A stretch of DNA of 64,000 nucleotides from positions 2,444,501 through 2,508,500 of the forward strand of contig NZ_OY761445.1 in assembly GCF_963664415.1 (NCBI RefSeq), read 5' to 3'. Shown here in pieces: positions 9,243-18,167 of the stretch (its first letter is position 1; each line of letters starts with the position of its first letter). Position numbers and translations under genes: made by a program. The notes under the pieces are model-generated. The model was not told where the DNA came from. It did not search any database and worked only from the letters and a program-made list of their open reading frames with translations. This stretch comes from an uncultured Desulfobacter sp. Lineage in GTDB: Bacteria > Desulfobacterota > Desulfobacteria > Desulfobacterales > Desulfobacteraceae.

Positions 9243-9342
9243 AAGGCTGGGGGTGCCGAAGGCATTCGGCTGAGAGGAAACAGATAACCCCTGTTTTGAC
9301 CCTTGGAACCTGATCCGGATCATACCGGCGAAGGGAAGCTTT
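9243..9342 (+). promoter_or_regulatory. TPP riboswitch (THI element)
   Basis: The thiamine-pyrophosphate aptamer is clear: GGGGTGCC, then GGCTGAGA, then ACCCTTGGAACCTGATCCGG, and finally CCGGCGAAGGGAAGC. The P1 stem can form between AGGCT (9244-9248) and AGCTT (9337-9341). The sequence GGGAAGCTTTTTTCCC directly after it can form an alternative hairpin that could act as a terminator or anti-sequestrator. It precedes the ABC-importer/thiD genes, which fits repression by thiamine pyrophosphate. Confidence 0.95.
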
Positions 9343-9406
9343 TTTCCCTCCCCCCTCCCGACACCACCCATGCGGCAATGGTTAACAAAAAGACCGGTGG
9401 CAAATT

Positions 9407-10162
9407 ATGCTTGAAGTCCTGGATCTGGCTAAGTCCTTTGATCGACAGGCCGTTTTTAAAAATTTTAATCTAATCCTGCCCCAGGGTAGGTTTACGGTAC
9501 TTGTGGGCCCGTCCGGGTGCGGCAAGTCCACCCTTTTTGACTGCCTGACGGGTATAGTCTGCCCCGACCAGGGCCGAATGGTGTGGCAGGGCAACGAGAT
9601 TAACCATCTTGGCAGCCTTGCCGCCTATATGCAGCAAAAGGACATGCTGCTGCCCTGGCTGACGCTGGAAGAAAACGCGCTTTTACCGGTACAGGCAAAG
9701 CCACACGCACTAAGAGACATGAAACAGGCCGGGACGACACTTGCCCTTATCTTTAAAAAAATCGGACTTACAAAATTCGAAACCCATTTCCCCAACCAGG
9801 TATCCGGCGGCATGCGCCAGCGATGTGCCCTGGCCCGCACCCTGATGTTTGACCGGGAGCTGGTTCTGCTGGACGAACCCCTATCCGCCCTGGATGCCAT
9901 TACCCGCCGGGAACTGCAAAGTTTGCTGCTCATGCTGCAAAAAGAGTTCGGCAAAACCGTTCTCATGATCACCCATGACATTGAAGAGGCCCTGGCCCTG
10001 GCCGATGAGATCATCCTTTTAAGCCCTGCCCCCATGACCATTCTGGAACGATTCCAACCCAAGGATGGCAAACCAAGGGATTTCAGCCGGCCGGAATTCA
10101 TGGAGACCAAAACCCGTATTCTCTCCCGGCTGCTCACGGAAAAGGAGAAGATTCAGCCATGA
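9407..10162 (+). CDS. ABC transporter ATP-binding protein for thiamine precursor (ThiZ-like)
   Basis: The 251-residue ATPase has all nucleotide-binding motifs: Walker A 'GPSGCGKST' (about residues 36-44), Q-loop 'YMQQKDMLLPW', signature 'VSGGMRQR', Walker B 'LVLLDEPLSALD' and switch His 'MITHDIEEA'. It belongs to the nitrate/taurine/pyrimidine-precursor importer type. The TPP riboswitch upstream and thiD downstream point to uptake of a hydroxymethylpyrimidine-type precursor. Its stop overlaps the permease start by 4 nt (ATGA), which suggests translational coupling. Confidence 0.9.
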   Translation: MLEVLDLAKSFDRQAVFKNFNLILPQGRFTVLVGPSGCGKSTLFDCLTGIVCPDQGRMVWQGNEINHLGSLAAYMQQKDMLLPWLTLEENALLPVQAKPHALRDMKQAGTTLALIFKKIGLTKFETHFPNQVSGGMRQRCALARTLMFDRELVLLDEPLSALDAITRRELQSLLLMLQKEFGKTVLMITHDIEEALALADEIILLSPAPMTILERFQPKDGKPRDFSRPEFMETKTRILSRLLTEKEKIQP

Positions 10163-10926
10163 AATGGTCAGATACGCTTGTCCCGGCCACCCTATCCTTT
10201 GGCATACTGATTTTATGGGAGGTCCTTGTACGGGTTATGAGCATCCCGACATTTATCCTGCCCCCGCCATCGGCCATCGGCCTTTGTGCGGTGATAAAGG
10301 CCGCTTTGATCTGGCCCCATGCCCTGGCCACGGCCCTGGAAATTGTATTGGGCATTGGGCTTGCCCTAATGACATCCATCCCTTTGGCTATATTCATGTT
10401 TGCCCGGCCCGGCATCGAAAAAGGACTCTCCCCGTTCCTGGTGGCATCCCAGGCAGTGCCGGTATTTGCCCTGGCACCGCTGCTTGTAATCTGGCTGGGG
10501 TACGGCATCTGGTCCAAGGTGTTCATGGCCTGGGTGATTATTTTTTTCCCCATTACCGTAAGCCTTTTATCCGGACTTAAAAGCTGCGACCCTGATTTTC
10601 GCAGGCTGTTTACCCTTATGGGGGCAGGTTTCTGGATGAAGCTGCGCCTGTTGTACTGGCCCTGGGCATTGCCCCAGTTTTTCGCAGGGCTTAAGGTGGG
10701 TGTTACGGTGGCCACCATCGGCGCGGTCATCGGAGAATGGGTGGGGGCCCAGCAAGGGCTTGGGTATCTGATGATCCAGTCCAATGCCCGGCTGAATACG
10801 GATCTGGTATTTGCCTGCATTCTATGGCTTTCGGCCATGGGGCTTGGGCTGTGGGCGTTGGTCGGTCTTGCTGAAAAACAAATGGTAACTTGGAAAAACA
10901 ACCAAATAGATAAAAAGAGAGGATAA
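10159..10926 (+). CDS. ABC transporter permease for thiamine precursor (ThiX-like)
   Basis: A 255-residue integral membrane protein with about six helices and the BPD-type permease EAA loop region (about residues 150-175, 'RRLFTLMGAGFWMKLRLLYW', then 'PWALPQFFAGLKVG'). It pairs with the upstream ATPase and the downstream binding protein. Its first helix follows 'WSDTLVPATLSFGILILWEV'. The transported substrate is inferred from the TPP riboswitch and thiD, not from the permease itself. Confidence 0.9.
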   Translation: MKWSDTLVPATLSFGILILWEVLVRVMSIPTFILPPPSAIGLCAVIKAALIWPHALATALEIVLGIGLALMTSIPLAIFMFARPGIEKGLSPFLVASQAVPVFALAPLLVIWLGYGIWSKVFMAWVIIFFPITVSLLSGLKSCDPDFRRLFTLMGAGFWMKLRLLYWPWALPQFFAGLKVGVTVATIGAVIGEWVGAQQGLGYLMIQSNARLNTDLVFACILWLSAMGLGLWALVGLAEKQMVTWKNNQIDKKRG

Positions 10927-10929
10927 ACC

Positions 10930-11865
10930 ATGAAACGATATGCTGTTCTGACGCTGATGATCTTTTTTATGCTTTGCAGTACCGTCTGGGCACAGAAACT
11001 GACGCTTATGCTAGACTGGTTTCCCAATGTGGACCATCTGCCGGTCTATGTCGCCCGGGAATCGGGATATTTTACAGCACAGGGTCTGGACGTTGAAATT
11101 ATCGTCCCGTCAGCGACCTCGGATGCACTGAAACTTGCCGCAGCCGGCAAGGTGGATATGGCAGTATCCTACCAGCCCCAGACCATCATGGCGGCGGATG
11201 CAGGGCTCAAGGTTAAGGCCGTAGCCCCCCTTGTGGTCAAACCGTTAACCACTCTGATGTTTTTGGATGATTCCATAAAAACACCGGCGGATCTGTCCGG
11301 TAAAAAAATCGGTTATACCGTGCCGGGACTGATGGACATGCTGCTCAAAGGTTTTGCCGACATCAACGGTATCACGAACTACATACCGGTGAATGTAGGA
11401 TTCACCATCCTGCCCGCCCTGGCATCAAAACAGGTCGCCGCCGTTATGGGCCCTTTTAAAACCTACGAAACCGTGACCATGCAGCAGCAGGGAGTCACTG
11501 CCCGTTTTTTTGAACTGGAGAAATATGGTATCCCGGAATACGAAGAGCTGATTTTCGCAGCCGGTGACAGCACTCTGGAAGCAAAAAAAACGGCAGTCAA
11601 TGGATTTATTCTGGCTGTTCACAAGGCATTGATCGACATTAAAAAGGCGCCGGATAAAGCCCTGGCGCTCTATTTCAAGGCCTTGCCCGACGTGGACAAA
11701 GAGACAGAAACCAAAGCCTTTGCCCTGACTGCAAAATATTTTGCCACCCCGGGCCAGGTCAGCGATCCTGAAAAATGGCAGGCGTTTATAGATTTTGCCC
11801 TGAAATACGGACTGATTAAGAACACCATCAATCCCCAAACATTGATTTACAACCTGAACAATTGA
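10930..11865 (+). CDS. Thiamine-precursor-binding periplasmic protein (ThiY/NMT1 family)
   Basis: The 311-residue protein has a cleavable signal peptide (about residues 1-21, ending in W-A-Q). The mature start 'KLTLMLDWFPNVDHLPVYVA' is the hallmark of the ThiY/THI5-like (NMT1) binding proteins. These capture formylaminopyrimidine or related thiamine precursors outside the inner membrane. Later motifs are 'SYQPQTIMAADAGLKVKAVA' and 'VAAVMGPFKTYETV'. It starts 3 nt after the permease gene stops, and thiD follows by 30 nt. Confidence 0.9.
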   Translation: MKRYAVLTLMIFFMLCSTVWAQKLTLMLDWFPNVDHLPVYVARESGYFTAQGLDVEIIVPSATSDALKLAAAGKVDMAVSYQPQTIMAADAGLKVKAVAPLVVKPLTTLMFLDDSIKTPADLSGKKIGYTVPGLMDMLLKGFADINGITNYIPVNVGFTILPALASKQVAAVMGPFKTYETVTMQQQGVTARFFELEKYGIPEYEELIFAAGDSTLEAKKTAVNGFILAVHKALIDIKKAPDKALALYFKALPDVDKETETKAFALTAKYFATPGQVSDPEKWQAFIDFALKYGLIKNTINPQTLIYNLNN

Positions 11866-11895
11866 AAAATTTGATCCAAAGGAACGAGTAAACTT

Positions 11896-12711
11896 ATGAA
11901 AGCATATTATCGCGCATTAACCATCGCAGGTTCCGACAGCGGCGGCGGGGCCGGTATCCAGGCGGACTTAAAAACCTTCAGTGCCTTAGGGGTATTCGGC
12001 ATGTCCGCCATCACGGCACTCACGGCCCAGAACACCCACAGTGTCACAGGTATTTTTCCCGTACCCCCAGCATTCATCGGAGAGCAGATTGATGCCGTGA
12101 TGTCGGATATCGGCACCAATGCCGTGAAGATCGGCATGCTGCACGCCCCTGAAGTCATTGAGATGGTGGCGGAAAAACTCAAGCAATGGCAATGTCCCAA
12201 TGTGGTGCTGGACCCGGTGATGATCTCCAAATCCGGAGACAATCTGCTGCAGGATGATGCCGTGGATGCACTGACAAAGCGTCTGCTGCCCATGGCCACG
12301 GTGATTACCCCCAATCTGCCCGAAGCTTCGGTACTTATAGGCAGAACCATAGACACCCCTGATAAAATGGAAGATGCCGCCGTGGCCCTGGCAGATCTCG
12401 GCGCTACCAATGTGCTGATCAAAGGCGGACACCTGGTTTCGGGACCGGGTATTGATCTTCTCTATGAAGCCGCCTCCGGACAAACAACACGGTACACGGC
12501 GGACCGGGTAGACACAAAAAACAGCCACGGTACCGGGTGTACCCTGTCATCGGCTATTGCCGCAGGCCTTGCCCGGGGGCTGAGCCTGAAAGAAGCCGTT
12601 TCCGAAGCCAAAACCTATATCACCGAGGCATTAAAGGCCGGTGCCGATATTAAAACCGGCTCCGGACATGGCCCGGTCCACCATTTCCATAGGCTGTGGA
12701 AAAAGGAATGA
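11896..12711 (+). CDS. thiD: Bifunctional hydroxymethylpyrimidine/phosphomethylpyrimidine kinase
   Basis: The 271-residue protein is ThiD, which phosphorylates hydroxymethylpyrimidine and then its monophosphate for thiamine synthesis. Diagnostic features are 'LTIAGSDSGGGAGIQADLKT' at the N-terminus, 'VLDPVMISKSGDNLL' in the middle and the anion-hole 'KNSHGTGCTLSSAIAA' near the end. Length is normal for the family. As last gene of the TPP-controlled operon it would convert the precursor imported by the three upstream genes. Confidence 0.95.
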   Translation: MKAYYRALTIAGSDSGGGAGIQADLKTFSALGVFGMSAITALTAQNTHSVTGIFPVPPAFIGEQIDAVMSDIGTNAVKIGMLHAPEVIEMVAEKLKQWQCPNVVLDPVMISKSGDNLLQDDAVDALTKRLLPMATVITPNLPEASVLIGRTIDTPDKMEDAAVALADLGATNVLIKGGHLVSGPGIDLLYEAASGQTTRYTADRVDTKNSHGTGCTLSSAIAAGLARGLSLKEAVSEAKTYITEALKAGADIKTGSGHGPVHHFHRLWKKE

Positions 12712-12824
12712 CCATAATTCTTGACAAATTAGCCCAATACAAATAGCGTACAAAACGTTTTACAGTGCTCAATAGATAATTTACCGAAAATCCGACACCA
12801 GCGAATTCTTGAGGTTATGTATTA

Positions 12825-15398
12825 ATGGGTTCCCCAAAATGCCCAAATCTTAACCGGGTATTGCAGCGCCTGGTGCTTTTCAGCATGTTCCTGCCGCTGG
12901 TCATGGTGAGCGTAGCGGCCATCGGCATAGTGGGCTTGCGGGGTGAGCAGGCCATTAAAAAAGAGCTGCGTCAAAGGGCTCAGTCCATGGCCTGGATGGT
13001 CGAACAACATCTGGAGCAGGCAACTAATTCCATGGATGCCGTGGCCCGGGTGGCCCAGACTGCGCCGTCACAACTCCAGGCTGCCATGCAGGGGATCTGG
13101 GCGGCTTGCGGCTGTTTTGACACGCTTAGTCTTCTTGACTCAAGCGGCAGGATTAAGTCATTGGTGCCTTTTGATCCGGGCAGCCATGGCCGTGATATGT
13201 CCAACCACCCGTATTTCAAACAAAATAAGAATAAAAATTTAACTATTTCCCGTCCGTTTATATCTAATCACACAGGCAAATCCACGGTTTATCTGGTTAG
13301 AAAACTCTCCCAGGGCGGATTTGTTGTTGGGGAATTGAACCTTGAGGCGCTACAAAACAAAATTACGGCTAAAAAACATGCAATGGATCAGGGTTCGGTC
13401 TTTTTGATGGACCAATCGGGGACCTTGCTGGCCCACGCCGGTCCCAGTCCGGCCGGGCAGAAAACCAACCGGGAATCTCCGAAACTTTATCCCGGTGAAG
13501 ACAGCAGTGAAACTACACTGGTATACGAATATGGCCCTAAATCGGTTCTGGGCAGTGCCGTCCGGGTTGAGCAAACGGATTGGGTTGCTGTGGTCCAAAT
13601 TCCGCTGTTCACGGCCTTAAGTTCCTTTATCTGGGCACTGGCATTGACATTGCCGGTAGCACTGGGCATCTGGCCGGTACTGTCATGGAATCTTCGCAAA
13701 CAGCTCAACCAGCGTATTGTCGCGCCATTGGTAGCACTTAACCGTGGGGCCGGTGCACTGGCCAACGCAGATTTTGACCGAAGCAGGGCCATGGCTTCAA
13801 TGCCTGCGGCGTTTTCCGAATTAACGGCACTATCAAATAGTTTTCAACGGATGACTGATGCCCTTGAAGTGCGCCAGAGTGCATTGCAAGAAAGTGAGAA
13901 AGGGTATCGTACCCTGTTTGAAGGGCTTCCCGTATCGCTCTTTAGGAGCACGCCGGCAGGGCAGTTCCTTTATGTCAATCCGGCCCTTGTCCGGATGATG
14001 GGATTTCCGGACCAGGAAACCTTGATAAAGACCAACTCTAAAAATATCTATCCAAACCCCGTTGAACGTGAACAGTGGCGCTCATTGGCTGAACGCGACG
14101 GCATCGTGCGTGATTTTGAAGTTCAAATGCAACGGTTCGATGGAACGATCATCAGCGTATGGCTGACCTGCCGGACGGTATGGGACAGCGAAGGACAGGT
14201 GCTGTTCTATGAAGGCAACTTTGAGGATGTCACTGAGCGTAAAAAACTTGAAGCACAGGTCCGCCAGAGCCAGAAAATGGAAGCGATCGGGCAGTTGGCC
14301 GGCGGCGTTGCCCATGATTTTAACAATATGTTGAATGTAATCATCGGGTACGCGGAGTTGACACTTATGGATCTTGACGATGATAATCCAATGTGTGGCA
14401 GAATTAAAGGGATCCATAAGGCGGGTATGCGTTCCATGGAACTTACACGGCAGTTGCTGATCTTTGCCCGCAAACAAATAATTAACCCCAAAGCCATTGA
14501 CCTGAACACCACGCTGCAGGGAATGCTCTCCCTGCTTGAGCGGCTCATCGGTGAAAATATTGACCTGCTCTGGATACCGGGCGTGGATTTATGGCCGGTG
14601 AAAATGGACCCGTCCCAGGTTGATCAAATCCTGGTAAATCTATGCGTAAATGCCAGGGATGCCGTCAATGGACCGGGTAAGATCACCATTGAAACCCAGA
14701 ACATTGAATTTGACGCCGGTTACTGCACCGAACATGAGGGCTTTATCCCGGGCAGGTATGTCATGCTCGCAGTAAGTGATAACGGCTGTGGTATGGATAA
14801 ACAGACCATGGATAAAATCTTTGAGCCGTTTTACACGACAAAAGGGCAAGGCCAGGGAACCGGAATGGGGCTGTCCACAGTTTACGGCATTGTCAAGCAG
14901 AATACCGGTTTTATCAATGTATACAGTGAACAGGGGCATGGCACCACCTTCAAAATTTACCTGCGCAGACATGATGCTGCCGGGATTGACGATATCATGG
15001 AGACACGCCCTGTGGTTCCGCTCCTTACAGGAGATGACACCATCCTCTTGGTGGAAGACGAATCTACCGCCCTGGAAATGACCCAAACAATGCTGGAAAA
15101 ATTCGGGTATACCGTATTTGCATCTTCGTCACCGGTTGAGGCCATGCATATTGCTGAAAAAAATTCGGACAAGATTAAGCTGCTGATAACCGATGTGGTC
15201 ATGCCCGAGATGACCGGCCGAGATCTTGCCGACAACTTAACTGCGCGTTACCCAAAACTCAAGTGCCTCTTTATGTCCGGTTATACAAGCAATGTCATCG
15301 TCCACCAGGGTGTCCTGGACGATGACGTCAATTTCATTCAAAAACCGTTCTCATCCCGGGAACTTGCGACCAGGGTGCGCGAAGCATTAAACAGCTAA
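12825..15398 (+). CDS. Hybrid sensor histidine kinase (Cache-PAS-HisKA-HATPase-REC)
   Basis: An 857-residue membrane sensor. A first helix (about residues 18-40) and a second (about 265-285) flank an extracytoplasmic Cache-like domain. HAMP-like and PAS regions follow (PAS about 350-475, 'YRTLFEGLPVSLFRS'). The kinase core carries the phospho-acceptor His in 'LAGGVAHDFNN' (about residue 495) and an ATP lid with 'GTGMGLSTVYGI'. A C-terminal receiver starts near 735 with 'ILLVEDES' and its phosphorylated Asp is in 'LLITDVVMPEMTG'. Input signal and output partner are unknown. It overlaps the convergent U32 gene by 4 nt. Confidence 0.9.
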   Translation: MGSPKCPNLNRVLQRLVLFSMFLPLVMVSVAAIGIVGLRGEQAIKKELRQRAQSMAWMVEQHLEQATNSMDAVARVAQTAPSQLQAAMQGIWAACGCFDTLSLLDSSGRIKSLVPFDPGSHGRDMSNHPYFKQNKNKNLTISRPFISNHTGKSTVYLVRKLSQGGFVVGELNLEALQNKITAKKHAMDQGSVFLMDQSGTLLAHAGPSPAGQKTNRESPKLYPGEDSSETTLVYEYGPKSVLGSAVRVEQTDWVAVVQIPLFTALSSFIWALALTLPVALGIWPVLSWNLRKQLNQRIVAPLVALNRGAGALANADFDRSRAMASMPAAFSELTALSNSFQRMTDALEVRQSALQESEKGYRTLFEGLPVSLFRSTPAGQFLYVNPALVRMMGFPDQETLIKTNSKNIYPNPVEREQWRSLAERDGIVRDFEVQMQRFDGTIISVWLTCRTVWDSEGQVLFYEGNFEDVTERKKLEAQVRQSQKMEAIGQLAGGVAHDFNNMLNVIIGYAELTLMDLDDDNPMCGRIKGIHKAGMRSMELTRQLLIFARKQIINPKAIDLNTTLQGMLSLLERLIGENIDLLWIPGVDLWPVKMDPSQVDQILVNLCVNARDAVNGPGKITIETQNIEFDAGYCTEHEGFIPGRYVMLAVSDNGCGMDKQTMDKIFEPFYTTKGQGQGTGMGLSTVYGIVKQNTGFINVYSEQGHGTTFKIYLRRHDAAGIDDIMETRPVVPLLTGDDTILLVEDESTALEMTQTMLEKFGYTVFASSSPVEAMHIAEKNSDKIKLLITDVVMPEMTGRDLADNLTARYPKLKCLFMSGYTSNVIVHQGVLDDDVNFIQKPFSSRELATRVREALNS

Positions 15399-17248
15399 TC
15401 CACTATTCGAATCTGCATCTCACATTCCCGGCAGTTGAAAATAACTTGGAAGCGGTGTTTGCCATGGGTCAGAAACAACGGGCCGCAAGAGGGATCAGGG
15501 GAATTGCCCCCAGGTTTCTCGCCCTTTTTGGGGCACCACCCAAGGCTGCGGCGAATACAATGTTTTGTAGTCATGACCTGGATCCCCGGTCCTGGCGAAG
15601 CACATTCAAAGGCAGGCTCAATGGATTTTACCCCCCTTTTCTTGTAAAATTGAACAGCCAGATGATTGGCAGCATTGGCCCTGAAATCAAGCTTGAACTG
15701 ATAAAATGGAAACAGGTCCGGCCTTGGCTCAACCGTTGGCCGTGTATAAGCGTTTAACCTGTTCTTTTCCAGGCAGTCCACCAGGTCCCGGCGCAGGCGG
15801 TTCAGGTCCGCAGCAGGCAGGAACACCGGTTTTGAAAGGATTTCAAGGCGATTCAGCACAAAGCAGGTATTACCCAGTTTACCCAATTGCTTTTCAATGG
15901 CTGCCCGGGCCGTATCCGGATTGCGGGCAGTTTCTCCCGGTGCACAAAGCAGGGCCCGGGCCCGGATATTATCCTCATCCACGCAGGAGAACTCAAACCC
16001 TTGGGGGTGTTCACAAAACTTCATATCCAGAGATATTTTTCTTTGGGCGGTCGTGCCGCCCATAAGACGTGCAAACTTTACGTCATGGTTCCTGAATACC
16101 ATGGTGCCCTTGGGTAGATCCTTTTTATTGATCCGCGTTTTTCCGGAGGGGTACACCTGACCATTTTCATCCACCCGGTTCACATAAAACCCCTTGAGCC
16201 TTCCCGGTGCATTGGGAAAACAGATCCCATCCCCGGCCTGCAGATCATGGGACCGCGCCAATACCAGGGCCTGATTTTTAATTTGTTTCACCCGCCCCAC
16301 GGGTTCTCCTACAGATTTTGGCGTATCAAAGGCGTCAATAGGCTTGGATGATCCGGAAAGAAAATAATCGGTAAATCCCCGGTTAAAGGTTTTGCTGGGT
16401 TCTGGTGTAAAAAAAAGCGTTGTACGACCCGAAGACGCCCTGGCATAAGAGGAATCGGTCTTGATAAAGGCATCAAGCCGCCGGCGGTAAAAGCCTGTAA
16501 TATTTTTCACATAATCAAGATCTTTAAGGCGCCCCTCAATTTTAAAAGAGGTGATACCGGCCTGCACCAGATCCGCCAAACAATCAGAGCGGTTCATGTC
16601 CTTTAATGAAAGCAGATGCCTATTTTCACAAATCACTGTGCCACCCTTATCTTCAAGGTTCCAGGCAAGCCGGCAGGGCTGACCGCAGGTGCCGCGGTTG
16701 GCGCTTCTGCCGCCAATGACTGCACTCATGTAACATTGCCCGGAATAGCATACACACAATGCCCCATGGACAAAGGCTTCAAGATCAACACGTGTGGCAG
16801 CTCGGATCTGTTTAATGGCAGACAAAGACAGTTCCCGGGCAAGAATCACCCGGGAGAAGCCTGACTGTTCAAGGAATTTGACCTTTTCAGGGGTCCGGTT
16901 GTCGGTCTGGGTACTGGCAAATAAGGGGATGGGGGGCAGATCCATCTCTAAAAGGCCCATATCCTGGATGATCAGGGCGTCTACCCCGGCGTGGTAAAGT
17001 TGTTCAATCAACACTCTTGCCGGCTGAAGTTCGTGATCAAAAAGCAGGGTGTTAAACGCCACATACACCCGGGCAAAATAGCGGTGGGCATAGGTGCACA
17101 GCGCCTCAATATCCGCCACACTGTTGCCGGCGGCAGCCCTTGCACCAAACCGCTCCGGACCGATATACACGGCATCGGCTCCGTGATCAACGGCGGCCTT
17201 GCCAAATTCCATATTTTTCGCCGGGGCCAAAAGTTCCAGGCTGGACAT
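15395..17248 (-). CDS. U32 peptidase family protein (RlhA/YdcP-like)
   Basis: A 617-residue U32-family protein. It starts 'SLELLAPAKNMEFGKAAVDH' and contains the Cys-rich signature 'HGALCVCYSGQCYMSAVIGG' plus 'ANRGTCGQPCRLAW', followed by 'SLKDMNRSDCLADLVQAGI'. The length is close to E. coli YdcP (RlhA), which with prephenate hydroxylates a cytidine in 23S rRNA. The family also includes tRNA-hydroxylating members, so RNA hydroxylation is likely but the target is not certain. The C-terminal tail has extra Cys residues ('FNCRECEMQIRIVD'). ATG 17248 is chosen because AGGAG lies 5 nt upstream. Confidence 0.8.
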   Translation of the reverse strand: MSSLELLAPAKNMEFGKAAVDHGADAVYIGPERFGARAAAGNSVADIEALCTYAHRYFARVYVAFNTLLFDHELQPARVLIEQLYHAGVDALIIQDMGLLEMDLPPIPLFASTQTDNRTPEKVKFLEQSGFSRVILARELSLSAIKQIRAATRVDLEAFVHGALCVCYSGQCYMSAVIGGRSANRGTCGQPCRLAWNLEDKGGTVICENRHLLSLKDMNRSDCLADLVQAGITSFKIEGRLKDLDYVKNITGFYRRRLDAFIKTDSSYARASSGRTTLFFTPEPSKTFNRGFTDYFLSGSSKPIDAFDTPKSVGEPVGRVKQIKNQALVLARSHDLQAGDGICFPNAPGRLKGFYVNRVDENGQVYPSGKTRINKKDLPKGTMVFRNHDVKFARLMGGTTAQRKISLDMKFCEHPQGFEFSCVDEDNIRARALLCAPGETARNPDTARAAIEKQLGKLGNTCFVLNRLEILSKPVFLPAADLNRLRRDLVDCLEKNRLNAYTRPTVEPRPDLFPFYQFKLDFRANAANHLAVQFYKKRGVKSIEPAFECASPGPGIQVMTTKHCIRRSLGWCPKKGEKPGGNSPDPSCGPLFLTHGKHRFQVIFNCRECEMQIRIVD

Positions 17249-17435
17249 GCACACTCCTAATTATGTTTTTTCAACGGGTCCAAAAACCATTTAATCTCTC
17301 TTATTGTCAATCTTTTCTTTTTAAAAATCGAACAAAATGTAAAAAAACTGCATTCAATTGAATAAAAATAATTGACTCTATCTGTAAAAAAACAGCAAAA
17401 TCAGTTATAAAGAAGAATGAAAGGAAAAAATAATC

Positions 17436-18131
17436 ATGCCACAAACAGTTTTAATCGTAGACGATGATGCAAAACTCATTGATCTCTTAACCGAATACTT
17501 CGGAGAAAATGAATTTATAGCCCATGCCGTCATGCTGGGGGCCGACGCCCTTGATGCCATACGGGACAACCAACCGGATATTGTTATTCTGGATATCATG
17601 CTCCCGGATACCAATGGGTTGGAGGTACTCAAACAAATCCGTGCCAAACATACCATACCGGTGATCATGCTTACGGCCAAAGGTGATGATACGGACAGAA
17701 TCGTCGGGCTAGAACTAGGGGCGGACGATTATCTGCCCAAACCCTTTAACCCCAGAGAGCTTCTTGCCAGAATCCGGGCCATTCTCCGCCGTCAGGACAG
17801 GGCCGAACCCGAATCAGACACCGTGATTATCCGGGCCGGGGATCTGGAATTAAACAGATCCACACGCACCTTGATTTTTAAAGGTCAAAACATACCTTTA
17901 TCCACAACGGAATTCAATGTCCTGGAAGTGCTGATGAAACACCCGAATACGGTGCTCAGCCGGGAGCAGATAACAAACATGGCCCAGGGTCGAAGCTTTA
18001 TGGCCGATGACCGCAGTGTGGACATTCATGTGTCCAAACTCAGGGGAAAAATCGAAAAGAATCCATCTTCTCCGGTGCGGATCAAAACAATATGGGGCAC
18101 GGGATATATGTTTATCAATACAGATTCATAA
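17436..18131 (+). CDS. OmpR-family response regulator (CpxR-like)
   Basis: The 231-residue regulator has a receiver (residues 1-115: 'VLIVDDDAKLIDLL', phospho-Asp about 53 in 'ILDIMLPDTNG', conserved Lys in 'DYLPKPFNP') and a winged-helix DNA-binding domain (about 130-229, 'TEFNVLEVLMKHPNTVLSRE' and 'VDIHVSKLRGKIE'). It would be phosphorylated by the kinase encoded 36 nt downstream. The pair resembles CpxRA envelope-stress systems. Targets cannot be read here. Confidence 0.92.
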   Translation: MPQTVLIVDDDAKLIDLLTEYFGENEFIAHAVMLGADALDAIRDNQPDIVILDIMLPDTNGLEVLKQIRAKHTIPVIMLTAKGDDTDRIVGLELGADDYLPKPFNPRELLARIRAILRRQDRAEPESDTVIIRAGDLELNRSTRTLIFKGQNIPLSTTEFNVLEVLMKHPNTVLSREQITNMAQGRSFMADDRSVDIHVSKLRGKIEKNPSSPVRIKTIWGTGYMFINTDS

Positions 18132-18167
18132 TCAAAGTGTCCAATTCATAGCCAAAGTACCCAATCC

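Noticed and set aside
9625..10137. Long minus-strand frame opposite the ABC ATPase gene
   Set aside because: It is the antisense shadow of a well-supported ATPase; composition (Ser/Arg-rich) is not protein-like and there is no ribosome site.
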